Shown piece after piece: positions 18,720 through 30,469 of a stretch of 64,000 nt of DNA; positions within the stretch are counted from its first letter, which is position 1, and each line of letters begins with the position of its first letter. The DNA comes from Serpentinimonas maccroryi (lineage in GTDB: Bacteria; Pseudomonadota; Gammaproteobacteria; Burkholderiales; Burkholderiaceae_C), in assembly GCF_000828915.1 (NCBI RefSeq), contig NZ_AP014569.1, positions 1,426,001 to 1,490,000 of the forward strand. Reading direction: 5' to 3'. The notes below the pieces were generated by a model, which saw only the letters and a list, made by a program, of their open reading frames with translations, had not been told where the DNA came from and did no database searches. The translations under genes and the position numbers were made by a program.

Positions 18720-19743
18720 GATGCCCGACCTGATGACGCCCGCCGGCTGGTTGCCGCTGGCCTTTTACATCCTGCTCGGCTTGAGCATGCTGGCCTACGT
18801 GATCCTTGACGGCTACGACCTCGGCGTTGGCATCTTGCTGCGCCGGGCGCCCGATGCGCACAAGGATGTGATGGTGGCCTCGATCGGCCCCTTTTGGGAC
18901 GCCAACGAGACTTGGCTGGTGCTGGGCGTGGGCTTGCTGATGACCGCGTTTCCGCTGGCGCACGGGGTGATTTTGAGTGCGCTGTACCTGCCGGTGGCGC
19001 TGATGCTGCTGGGCTTGTGCCTGCGCGGGGTGGCTTTCAAGTTTCGCTCCAAGGCCGCGCCAGAACACAAGGCAGCCTGGAACCAAGCTTTTTGGGCCGG
19101 CTCGCTGATCGCCACGCTGGCCCAAGGGTTCATGCTGGGCTCGATGGTGCTTGGCTTTGCCTCTGGCTGGGCCGCCTTTGTGTTTGCCTGCCTGATTGCC
19201 GTGTGCTTGGTGGCTGGCTACTGCCTGCTTGGGGCCGGTTGGCTGATTTTCAAGACCAGCGGCGAACTGCAGCAACAAGCGCTGCGCTGGGCCAAAGCCA
19301 GCTTGTGGTGGACGGCTCTGGGGATTGCGGCGGTGTCGCTGGCCACGCCTTTTGCTTCGGAACGCATTTTCGACAAGTGGTTTAGCCTGCCTTGGGTCGT
19401 GCTGCTGGCGCCCATCCCCCTGATGACAGCGCTGTTGTTCGTTTTGGCTGCGCGCAGCCTGCAACGGCTACCCACGCGCCTGCTACAAGGCAACGAATAC
19501 GGCACCTCGGTGCCCTTCGCTTGCGCGATCGGCATTTTCCTGCTCGCCTTTTACGGCTTGGCCTACAGCCTGTTTCCATATTTGGTGATGGACCAGATGA
19601 CCCTGTGGCAGGCCGCCGCGTCCCCCGACGCCTTGTGGCTGATATTCATCGGCGCCTGCGTGATGCTGCCGATCATCGCCGGCTCGTCGCTGTTTGTGTA
19701 CCGGGTGTTTGGGGGCAAGGCGCATGTGATGGACTACACCTGA
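18712..19743 (+). CDS. cydB: Cytochrome bd-type quinol oxidase subunit II
   Basis: Subunit II partners CydA in the membrane. The 343-residue protein has about nine membrane helices and the typical N-terminal segment YVILDGYDLGVGILL followed by GPFWDANETWLV. The ATG at 18712 overlaps the cydA end by 8 bases and is preceded by GGAG. No CydX-like micropeptide or cydDC exporter genes follow; the next gene is a separate reductase after about 120 bases. Confidence 0.94.
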   Translation: MLEMPDLMTPAGWLPLAFYILLGLSMLAYVILDGYDLGVGILLRRAPDAHKDVMVASIGPFWDANETWLVLGVGLLMTAFPLAHGVILSALYLPVALMLLGLCLRGVAFKFRSKAAPEHKAAWNQAFWAGSLIATLAQGFMLGSMVLGFASGWAAFVFACLIAVCLVAGYCLLGAGWLIFKTSGELQQQALRWAKASLWWTALGIAAVSLATPFASERIFDKWFSLPWVVLLAPIPLMTALLFVLAARSLQRLPTRLLQGNEYGTSVPFACAIGIFLLAFYGLAYSLFPYLVMDQMTLWQAAASPDALWLIFIGACVMLPIIAGSSLFVYRVFGGKAHVMDYT

Positions 19744-19865
19744 AGGCGCAGGCGGCGCACCATCGGTAGCGTGCGGTTGGGGCGGTTGGGGCATGGCATC
19801 AGCCAGGCGCAAGCCCGGTGTGCTATTTTGGCGCCCAAGTTTCACTACCCCATCTGTATTTGCCT

Positions 19866-20609
19866 ATGAAACGCCTGCAAAACAAAGTCTGCCTCATCAC
19901 CGGCGCCGCCCAAGGCATCGGGGCCGCCACCGCGCTCAAGTTCGCCGCCGAAGGCGCGCGCGTGGTGGTCTGCGACCTGCGCCAAAGCGCCGTCGATGAG
20001 GTGCTGGCGCAGTGCCAAGCCCTAGGCGCCGAGGGGCTGGGGCGCGTGCTCGACGTGACGCAGCGCGCCCAAGTCGATGCGCTGGTGGCCGAGGTGTTGC
20101 AGCATTTTGGCCGCATCGACGTGCTCGTCAACAACGCCGGCATCACCCAAGACGCACGGCTGCAAAAGATGAGCCTCGAGCAGTTCGACCGCGTCATCGA
20201 CGTGAACCTGCGCGGCGTGTTCCATTGCAGCCAAGCGGTGGCCGATGCCATGGTGGCGCAAGGTTCGGGCGTAATTTTGAACGCCTCGAGCGTGGTCGGG
20301 CTGTACGGCAACTTTGGCCAGACCAACTATGCCGCCACCAAGGCGGGCGTGATCGGCTTCACCAAGACCTGGAGCCGCGAACTCGGCCCCAAGGGCGTGC
20401 GCGTGAACGCCATAGCGCCGGGCTTTGTGGCCACCCCGATCCTCCACACCATCCCCGACAAGGTGCTCAAAGACATGGAGCAGCGCGTGCCCCTGCGCCG
20501 CTTGGCGCAACCCGAAGAAATCGCCAACGTCTACGCCTTTTTGGCCAGCGACGAGGCGAGCTACGTCAACGGCGCGGCGCTCGAGGTCTGCGGCGGCCTG
20601 ACGATCTAA
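19866..20609 (+). CDS. SDR-family reductase, FabG/PhaB-like (3-oxoacyl-ACP or acetoacetyl-CoA reductase)
   Basis: A 247-residue classical short-chain dehydrogenase. It has the cofactor motif [15 protein letters not shown], the structural NNAG, and the catalytic Ser in NASSVVG with the YAATK pair (Tyr and Lys). The C-terminal [14 protein letters not shown] is FabG-like. I use the ATG at 19866 ([13 protein letters not shown]); an upstream in-frame codon would add 16 unlikely residues. Substrate could be 3-oxoacyl-ACP or acetoacetyl-CoA. PhaR is 3.3 kb away but no other PHA gene is close, so I leave it open. Confidence 0.8.
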   Translation: MKRLQNKVCLITGAAQGIGAATALKFAAEGARVVVCDLRQSAVDEVLAQCQALGAEGLGRVLDVTQRAQVDALVAEVLQHFGRIDVLVNNAGITQDARLQKMSLEQFDRVIDVNLRGVFHCSQAVADAMVAQGSGVILNASSVVGLYGNFGQTNYAATKAGVIGFTKTWSRELGPKGVRVNAIAPGFVATPILHTIPDKVLKDMEQRVPLRRLAQPEEIANVYAFLASDEASYVNGAALEVCGGLTI

Positions 20610-20736
20610 GGGGCTGACCGGGTGCGGGCACCCGAGTGCGGCGCGGGGTTGGTCATATGGGGCGCTGATTTGTCGCCTATCATGGTTGCACGCCATGGCG
20701 GCAGCGGCCGCCCGACTTGTGACCAGACCCTGCCCC

Positions 20737-23556
<2,820 letters not shown>

Positions 23557-23601
23557 CCCTGCACCACGCCCAGCACCACGCCGCCCTGCCCTCCCAGCCG
23601 C

Positions 23602-25947
23602 TCAGGGCCTTTTCTTACCCGCCGTGCCAGCGCGCGGTGGCAACCCGGTGTGCTGCGTCAGCAGGGTGCCGGGGCGCACGGGGGTGGAGTTGCTGCGCCG
23701 TGGGCTCTGATACGTGCTGGTGCCGGCGGGCTGAAAGCTGGGGATCAGGTGCTGGCGGCCGTTGCCGATCAGGTCGGCGCGGCCTAGGGCTTTGAGCGCC
23801 TCGCGCAGCAGCGGCCAGTTGGCCGGGTCGTGGTAGCGCAAAAAGGCTTTGTGCAGGCGCCGCCGTCTGTCGCCCTTGACCACATCGACGCGTTCGGCGC
23901 GCGCGTCGCGGTGGATGCCCTTGAGCGGGTTGAGGCCGCTGTGGTACATGGCGGTGGCGGTGGCCATGGGGCTGGGGTAGAAGGTCTGCACCTGGTCGGC
24001 ACGAAAGCCGTTGCGCTTGAGCCATAGGGCGAGCTGCATCATGTCGGCGTCGCTGGTGCCGGGGTGGGCTGCGATGAAGTACGGAATCAGGTACTGCTTT
24101 TTGCCCGCCTCGGCGCTGTAGTGCTCGAACATCTTTCTGAAGCGCTCGTAGCTGCCGATGCCGGGCTTCATCATCTTCGACAGCGGCCCGCCTTCGGTGT
24201 GCTCGGGCGCGATTTTCAGGTAGCCGCCCACGTGGTGCTGCACCAGTTCCTGCACGTATTCGGGGCTGAGCACGGCCAGGTCGTAGCGCAGACCCGAGCC
24301 GATCAGCACTTTTTTGATGCCCGGCAGCGCGCGCGTGCGGCGGTAGATCGAGATCAGCGGCCGGTGGTCGGTGTGCAGGTTGGGGCAGATGCCGGGATAG
24401 ACGCAGCTGGGTTTGCGGCAGGCGGCCTCGATGGCGGGGCTTTTGCAGCCGAGCCGGTACATGTTGGCGGTGGGGCCGCCGAGGTCGGAAATGACGCCGG
24501 TGAAGCCGGCCACTTGGTCGCGGATCTGCTCGACTTCGCGCACGATCGAGTCTTCGGAGCGGCTCTGGATGATGCGGCCCTCGTGCTCGGTGATGGAGCA
24601 AAAGCTGCAACCGCCAAAGCAGCCGCGCATGATGTTGACGCTGAAGCGGATCATCTCCCAAGCCGGGATTTTGGTCGGCCCGTCGTGGCGGCCCTGCGCA
24701 TCGGCATAACTCGGGTGCGGGCTGCGCGCATAGGGCAGGCCAAAGACCCAGTCCATTTCGGCGCTGCTCAAGGGAATGGGCGGCGGGTTGATCCAGACAT
24801 CGCGCAGTCCCGGGCCGCTGCCGTGCGCCTGCACCAGCGCGCGCGCGTTGCCGGGGTTGGTCTCGAGGTGCAGCACGCGGCTGGCGTGGGCGTAGAGAAC
24901 CGGGTCGGCGCGCACCTGCTCGTAGCTGGGCAGGCGGATCACGCTGCGCGCGCGCTCGGGGGCTGAGAGCTTGGCGCGCTGGGCCAACGGCGGATGAAAG
25001 GCGATCACGGCGCTGGTGGGGGCTTGGGCGGCAACGGGGTTTGCGGCTGATTCGGTGGCTGAGGCGGCTGCGGTGGCTGAGGCAGCATCAGTCTGCTCTG
25101 ATCCGGCTTCGGCTTGGCTGCACGAGCCGCCGCGCGCCTGCGCCTGCTCGCTGGTGCTCAGGTAGGGGCTCAGGTGTGCCTCGACGCGGCCGGGCCGATC
25201 GACCTCGGTCGAATCGATCTCAACCCAGCCCGGCGCGCTGCTGCGGCGCACAAAGGCGGTGCCGCGCACATTGGTGATCTGTGCCACCGGCTCGCGCCGC
25301 GCCAGCCGGTGCGCGATCTCGACCAGCGCGCGCTCGGCGTTGCCGTAGAGCAGCACATCGCACTTGGCATCGACCACGATCGAGCGCCGCACCTGGTCGC
25401 TCCAGTAATCGTAATGGGCGATGCGGCGCAAGCTGGCCTCGATGCCGCCCAGCACGATGGGCACCTCTTTGTAGGCCTCGCGGCAGCGCTGGCTATAGAC
25501 GATGGCGGCGCGGTCTGGGCGCTTGCCGCCCACGTTGCCGGGGGTGTAGGCGTCGTCGGAGCGGATTTTGCGATCGGCCGTGTAGCGGTTGATCATCGAA
25601 TCCATGTTACCCGCCGTCACGCCCCAAAACAGATTGGGCTGCCCCAGCGCCTTGAAGGGCTCGGCGCTGTGCCAATCGGGCTGGGCGATGATGCCCACCC
25701 GAAAGCCTTGGGCCTCGAGCACGCGCCCGATCACGGCCATGCCAAAGCTGGGGTGATCGACATAGGCGTCGCCCGTGACCAACACCACGTCGCAGCTGTC
25801 CCAGCCCAAGCGCTCCATCTCGGCGCGGCTGGTGGGCAAAAAAGGTGCAACGCCAAAGCGCTTGGCCCAATAGGGCTTGTAGCTGCTCAGGGGCTTGGGC
25901 GCTTGGGCTGGGGCCTGGGCTGGGGCGTAGGGGCTTGATATGCTCAT
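23602..25947 (-). CDS. ygiQ: YgiQ family radical SAM protein (UPF0313)
   Basis: A large radical-SAM protein of unknown reaction. The 781 residues contain the N-terminal YgiQ domain ([23 protein letters not shown], read in two parts), the cluster motif CFGGCSFC near residues 442-449, and the family's C-terminal region ending in a basic tail. Around residues 255-315 there is an alanine- and serine-rich low-complexity insert (for example [18 protein letters not shown]) that most homologues would not need. The start ATG at 25947 is convincing. It converges with the P-type ATPase with 45 bases between. Confidence 0.92.
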   Translation of the reverse strand: MSISSPYAPAQAPAQAPKPLSSYKPYWAKRFGVAPFLPTSRAEMERLGWDSCDVVLVTGDAYVDHPSFGMAVIGRVLEAQGFRVGIIAQPDWHSAEPFKALGQPNLFWGVTAGNMDSMINRYTADRKIRSDDAYTPGNVGGKRPDRAAIVYSQRCREAYKEVPIVLGGIEASLRRIAHYDYWSDQVRRSIVVDAKCDVLLYGNAERALVEIAHRLARREPVAQITNVRGTAFVRRSSAPGWVEIDSTEVDRPGRVEAHLSPYLSTSEQAQARGGSCSQAEAGSEQTDAASATAAASATESAANPVAAQAPTSAVIAFHPPLAQRAKLSAPERARSVIRLPSYEQVRADPVLYAHASRVLHLETNPGNARALVQAHGSGPGLRDVWINPPPIPLSSAEMDWVFGLPYARSPHPSYADAQGRHDGPTKIPAWEMIRFSVNIMRGCFGGCSFCSITEHEGRIIQSRSEDSIVREVEQIRDQVAGFTGVISDLGGPTANMYRLGCKSPAIEAACRKPSCVYPGICPNLHTDHRPLISIYRRTRALPGIKKVLIGSGLRYDLAVLSPEYVQELVQHHVGGYLKIAPEHTEGGPLSKMMKPGIGSYERFRKMFEHYSAEAGKKQYLIPYFIAAHPGTSDADMMQLALWLKRNGFRADQVQTFYPSPMATATAMYHSGLNPLKGIHRDARAERVDVVKGDRRRRLHKAFLRYHDPANWPLLREALKALGRADLIGNGRQHLIPSFQPAGTSTYQSPRRSNSTPVRPGTLLTQHTGLPPRAGTAGKKRP

Positions 25948-26010
25948 GATTGAAGTGAGCGATCATAGGCGCTGGCGCGCCGGCGTGCACGCCGCGGCGG
26001 CGATGCCCTG

Positions 26011-27201
<1,191 letters not shown>

Positions 27202-27245
27202 CGCGAGATTTTAGGCAAAGCGGCAGCGGCAGTCTTGTCTATCAA

Positions 27246-27274
27246 TGTCTTCAATAATGATTAGAATGAAGACA
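27246..27274. promoter_or_regulatory. Palindromic operator of the first parDE pair
   Basis: A perfect inverted repeat TGTCTTCA/TGAAGACA with 13 bases between arms. A TAGAAT -10-like hexamer (27262-27267) lies inside the spacer, 30 bases before the antitoxin start. ParD antitoxins bind such repeats to repress their own operon, so this is a plausible autoregulatory site. Confidence 0.6.
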
Positions 27275-27297
27275 GCCTAGCATGCCCGCTGATCACC

Positions 27298-27558
27298 ATG
27301 TCACAAACCACCACCATGACCGTGCGCCTGAACCCCGCGCTCAGCGCGTTTGTAGCCACCAACGTGCAGCAAGACGGCGCCTACGAGAACGTGAGCGAGT
27401 ACGTGCGCGATCTGATCCGGCGCGACATGGAGCGCAAGGAACAACAGGCCTTTGACCGGCTGAAGGCGGAGTTGGCGCAGGCCTTTGCTGCACCCGAGTC
27501 GGCCTACCGCCCTTTGACGGCAGCGGATGTGATCACGCGCAATGCTGCAGGTGCCTGA
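27298..27558 (+). CDS. ParD-type antitoxin
   Basis: An 86-residue protein with an N-terminal ribbon-helix-helix DNA-binding domain (MTVRLNPALSAFV, then the helix VSEYVRDLIRRDMERKEQQ). Its C-terminal part would wrap the toxin. This matches the CC2985/ParD antitoxin family. It is followed after 3 bases by the toxin and preceded by a palindromic operator. Its short length and pairing make the assignment firm, though the symbol parD is not unique to this family. Confidence 0.85.
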   Translation: MSQTTTMTVRLNPALSAFVATNVQQDGAYENVSEYVRDLIRRDMERKEQQAFDRLKAELAQAFAAPESAYRPLTAADVITRNAAGA

Positions 27559-27561
27559 ACG

Positions 27562-27882
27562 ATGCCCACCGTGCGCGTTCAAGAGGCTGCGTCTTGGCGG
27601 CTGGACGAGATCTACCGTTACACGCGTGAGCGCTGGGGCCAAGCGCAAGCCGACCGCTACATCTGCGGGCTGTTCGAGGCGTTTGAACGCATCGAGACGC
27701 ACGGGGTGGCCTCTAGACCAGTGCCGGCTGCATTCGGGGTTGAAGGTTTCTTCTTCCGCCACGAACGGCACTTCGTGTATTGGCGGCGCTTATCCAACGG
27801 TGACATCGGCATCGTAACCATCCTGCACGAGCGCATGCATCAAATCGGCCGCTTCAAGGAAGACTTTTACGGCCAATTTTGA
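27562..27882 (+). CDS. RelE/ParE superfamily toxin
   Basis: A 106-residue plasmid-stabilisation-type protein. Family features are the N-terminal WRLDEIYRYTRERWG, the helix AFERIETHG, and the strands RHFVYWRRL and GDIGIVTILHERM. ParE toxins poison DNA gyrase and RelE toxins cut ribosomal mRNA; sequence alone does not decide, although the ParD-type partner favours ParE. It is immediately downstream of the antitoxin. Its 3' end overlaps, on the opposite strand, the reading frame left by a broken toxin. Confidence 0.82.
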   Translation: MPTVRVQEAASWRLDEIYRYTRERWGQAQADRYICGLFEAFERIETHGVASRPVPAAFGVEGFFFRHERHFVYWRRLSNGDIGIVTILHERMHQIGRFKEDFYGQF

Positions 27883-28032
27883 GCCCCGCCCATGACCGAA
27901 CCATTGGCCTTGACGCCCGCCACGCGCTGAGCGCTGAGCAAACATGGCGGCGTGGACGGCATCGCGTTGGTTGGGGTGCAGCTTTTTGTAGGCCCGCTTG
28001 AAGGCGGGGCGTTGCTGCAGCACGAGGCTCAT
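27790..28032 (-). pseudogene. Truncated RelE/ParE-like toxin remnant
   Basis: The first 30 or so codons (MSLVLQQRPAFKRAYKKLHP, then NQRDAVHAAM) look like the start of a RelE/ParE-type toxin of the AYKKLH-N-AV class. The expected body (a basic, strand-rich 60 residues) is missing. From about codon 31 the frame continues into unrelated arginine-rich sequence and then antisense into the 3' end of the first toxin gene. It overlaps the upstream antitoxin by 4 bases (ATGA), the normal coupling. I read it as a toxin deleted by rearrangement, keeping only its N terminus. Confidence 0.6.
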
Positions 28033-28241
28033 GCTTCAGGCAAGACGAAGGGCTCTGATTCCTCTTCGAGCGCCTGCAGGGTGTCGCGCACAAACTCAAT
28101 GGGCAAGTATGGGTTGTCAAGCGCTGCCCGCCCCACCTTGGCCCAATAAGCCACTTGCTGCGGAACCGAGCGCATTTCGGCCTTGGCGCGCACCTTGGCG
28201 CTTTCGTACAAAGCAGGGTCGATTCGAATCGAAACACTCAT
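28029..28241 (-). CDS. ParD-like antitoxin, orphaned by loss of its toxin
   Basis: A 70-residue protein starting MSVSIRIDPALYESAKVRAK, resembling ParD-like antitoxins that pair with AYKKLH-type RelE/ParE toxins. The ATG at 28241 is set by a strong AGGAG site seven bases upstream and by the family start; the frame is open 13 codons further but that is promoter sequence. The reading frame is intact while its partner is truncated. A perfect 14-bp palindrome TCGATTCGAATCGA (28219-28232) lies within the first codons and may be an operator. Confidence 0.75.
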   Translation of the reverse strand: MSVSIRIDPALYESAKVRAKAEMRSVPQQVAYWAKVGRAALDNPYLPIEFVRDTLQALEEESEPFVLPEA

Positions 28242-28270
28242 GACAGCTTCTCCTGTGGCATGCCGCTGCA

Positions 28271-28299
28271 AATGTAGCAAAACGCGACCTTGGAATCAA
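28271..28299 (-). promoter_or_regulatory. Promoter of the ParD-like antitoxin
   Basis: On the minus strand, TTGATT (28294-28299) and TACATT (28271-28276) are spaced by exactly 17 bases. They are followed by a palindromic GGCATGCC (28257-28264) and then the AGGAG site of the antitoxin gene. The promoter looks functional. Confidence 0.7.
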
Positions 28300-28495
28300 G
28301 CGAAAGGCCGATCTGCACGCGCCAACCCTCTATAGTACGCACCAAGGCTGGGGCGCGGTGGGTGCTGCTATCAGCAGCACGGGATCGCTGTCGCTTGCGG
28401 CATGCCGCCGTTCAAGTGAGTCGGTGCAGTCGGTCCTGAGCGTCAGGAGCCCGCCCAGCCAGTGGTATGCTTGGCCGGAATAGGTACATACCATT
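28300..28495. promoter_or_regulatory. ppx upstream region: hairpins and a palindrome over the start
   Basis: No gene is visible. The plus strand shows a TATAGT (28331-28336), a perfect 8-bp hairpin GTGCTGCT-ATC-AGCAGCAC (28362-28380), a 12-bp palindrome GCGGCATGCCGC (28397-28408), and a hairpin TCCTGA-GCG-TCAGGA (28434-28448). A TGGTATG/CATACCA inverted repeat (28463-28469 and 28487-28493) ends 2 bases before the ppx ATG. An extended -10 TGGTATGCT overlaps the left arm of that last repeat. Regulation of ppx by a repressor or a short upstream RNA is possible. Confidence 0.4.
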
Positions 28496-29980
28496 ATGGA
28501 CAACGGAACCCTTTTAGCGGCAGTGGATTTGGGCTCGAACAGCTTCAGGCTCGAGGTCGGCCGCTACGACTCGGGGCATGTGGCCCGGGTCGATTACATC
28601 AAGGAACCGGTGCGCTTGGGGGCCGGGCTCGACGAGTACAAAAACCTGAGCTTGGCCGCCATGGAGCGCGGCTGGGAGTGCTTGGCGCGCTTTGGCGAGC
28701 GCCTGCAAGGCTTCAAGAAAACCCAAGTGCGCGCCGTGGCCACCCAAACCCTGCGCGAGGCCCGCAACCGCGACGACTTCATGCGCAAGGCGCAGGCGGT
28801 GCTGGGTTTTGCGATCGACGTGATTTCTGGCCACGAGGAGGCGCGGCTGATCTATCAGGGCGCCTCGCACCTGCTGCCGCAGTCGGACGAGCGGCGCTTG
28901 GTGATCGACATCGGTGGGCGCTCGACCGAAATCATCTTGGGCCTGGGCTACGAGCCGCTGCGACTGGAATCCTACCGTTTGGGTTCGGTGTCGTGGACGC
29001 AGCGCTATTTTGCCCGCGGCCAGTTCACCACGCCCATGCTGCGCACTGCCGTGATCGCGGCCAAGGCGGTGCTCGACGAGGCCCTAGACACCTTTCCCGC
29101 TGCCGAATGGAAGCTGGCTTATGGCTCATCGGGCAGCGCCGGCGCGGTGTGCGAAATACTGGCGCTCAACGGTTTTGAGCCCGATGTGATCACCCGCCCC
29201 GGCTTGGACTGGCTCACCGAGCGCCTGCTGCGCGCCGGCAACGTGAGCGATCTGCGCCTTGAGGGCCTGCGCGACGACCGGCGCCCGGTGCTGTGCGGCG
29301 GCTTGAGCGTGCTGCACACACTGTTTGAGCTCTTTGATCTGCAGGTGCTGCACCGCTCCTACGGGGCATTGCGCCAAGGCGCGCTGTTTGACCTAATCGA
29401 CCGCGAGAGCGACCAGACCGACATCCGCGAGCGCACGGTGCGCTGGCTGGGGGCGCGCTACGCGGTGGATCAGGCCCAGGCCGAGCGCGTGGCCGCTTTG
29501 GCGGTGCGGCTGTTTGCGCAAGTGGCCGACGAAGACCCGCTCAACGGCCGCTACTCGCGCAAGCTCGACTGGGCGGCGCGCCTGCACGAGATCGGCACCC
29601 ACATCTCGCACGAACAATCCTACCGCCACGGGGCCTACATCCTCGACCACGTGGACGCGCCGGGCTTTTCGCTGCCCGAGCTGCACCGCATGAGCCGCTT
29701 GGTGCTGGGCCAGCGCGGCAAGCTGCGCAAGATCGAACCCGAGCTGCAAGAAGAGCTGTTTGCCAAGCAGCTGTTGTGTCTGCGGCTGGCGGTGCTGCTG
29801 TGCCACGCCCGCAAAGACCCCGATACCGCCGCCCTGCGGCTGGGCTACAAAGCCAACCGCTTTAAGTTCAGCTCGGTGCCGGGTTGGTCCAAGCGCTATC
29901 CGCAATCGGCTTGGCTGCTGGAGGAAGAAGCGCTGGCCTGGCAAAAAACGCACTGGGCGCTGGACTTGGATTTGCGCTAA
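28496..29980 (+). CDS. ppx: Exopolyphosphatase (Ppx/GppA family)
   Basis: Ppx releases phosphate from the ends of polyphosphate; GppA relatives hydrolyse pppGpp. The 494-residue protein has the N-terminal actin-like ATPase fold (LLAAVDLGSNSFRLEVGRYD), the second phosphate motif VIDIGGRSTEIILG, and a C-terminal HD-like helical domain (LDWAARLHEIGTHISHEQSYRH, read in two parts). It faces ppk with sixA between them, supporting a polyphosphate role. Its stop is 9 bases from the sixA stop. Confidence 0.92.
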   Translation: MDNGTLLAAVDLGSNSFRLEVGRYDSGHVARVDYIKEPVRLGAGLDEYKNLSLAAMERGWECLARFGERLQGFKKTQVRAVATQTLREARNRDDFMRKAQAVLGFAIDVISGHEEARLIYQGASHLLPQSDERRLVIDIGGRSTEIILGLGYEPLRLESYRLGSVSWTQRYFARGQFTTPMLRTAVIAAKAVLDEALDTFPAAEWKLAYGSSGSAGAVCEILALNGFEPDVITRPGLDWLTERLLRAGNVSDLRLEGLRDDRRPVLCGGLSVLHTLFELFDLQVLHRSYGALRQGALFDLIDRESDQTDIRERTVRWLGARYAVDQAQAERVAALAVRLFAQVADEDPLNGRYSRKLDWAARLHEIGTHISHEQSYRHGAYILDHVDAPGFSLPELHRMSRLVLGQRGKLRKIEPELQEELFAKQLLCLRLAVLLCHARKDPDTAALRLGYKANRFKFSSVPGWSKRYPQSAWLLEEEALAWQKTHWALDLDLR

Positions 29981-29989
29981 CTAGGCTAA

Positions 29990-30469
29990 TCAAAGCAGTT
30001 CGGGCGTTTGCACGGTCACGATCACGGTTTGTGGGCGGCCGTCGCGCTCGCGCTGGCGCAGCCACCAGACCGAGCCCTTGCGGATCGAGCAGTCTTCCTC
30101 GCGCCAATCGAGCAGCCGGGCCACGGTGCGGCCCAAGGTGGGCTGGTGGCCAACGACCAAGGCAGGCTGACGCGCGTCAGGCCACTGCACCAGTTGCAGC
30201 AGCTCGTCGACCGAGCCATCGGGGCGCAGTTCGTCGCGGGCCTTGTATTTGCGCCCGAGCGCGATCACGGTCTGTTCGGTGCGCACGGCGGGGCTGCAAT
30301 ACACGCGCACCCCTTCGGGCAGCTGGCGGTCGAGCCAAGCCGCCATGCGCAGCGCCTGGCGCTCGCCCTTGGGCGTGAGGCGCCGCGAGAGGTCGGCGCC
30401 GCAACCCTCTTCGGTCTCTTCCAAATCTTCGGCTTCGGCGTGGCGCCAGAGGATCAAGTCCATGTTCAT
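29990..30469 (-). CDS. sixA: SixA-type histidine phosphatase
   Basis: A 159-residue histidine-phosphatase-superfamily protein. The phospho-acceptor motif is near the N terminus (MNMDLILWRHAEAED, with RHAEAE as the RHG motif) and the second catalytic His is in ALVVGHQPTLG. SixA removes phosphate from phosphohistidine on phosphotransfer proteins in E. coli. I use the ATG at 30469, whose ATGA overlaps the ppk stop, so translation is likely coupled to ppk. PPK1 itself uses a phosphohistidine intermediate, which makes the pairing notable, but the substrate is unknown. Confidence 0.88.
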   Translation of the reverse strand: MNMDLILWRHAEAEDLEETEEGCGADLSRRLTPKGERQALRMAAWLDRQLPEGVRVYCSPAVRTEQTVIALGRKYKARDELRPDGSVDELLQLVQWPDARQPALVVGHQPTLGRTVARLLDWREEDCSIRKGSVWWLRQRERDGRPQTVIVTVQTPELL

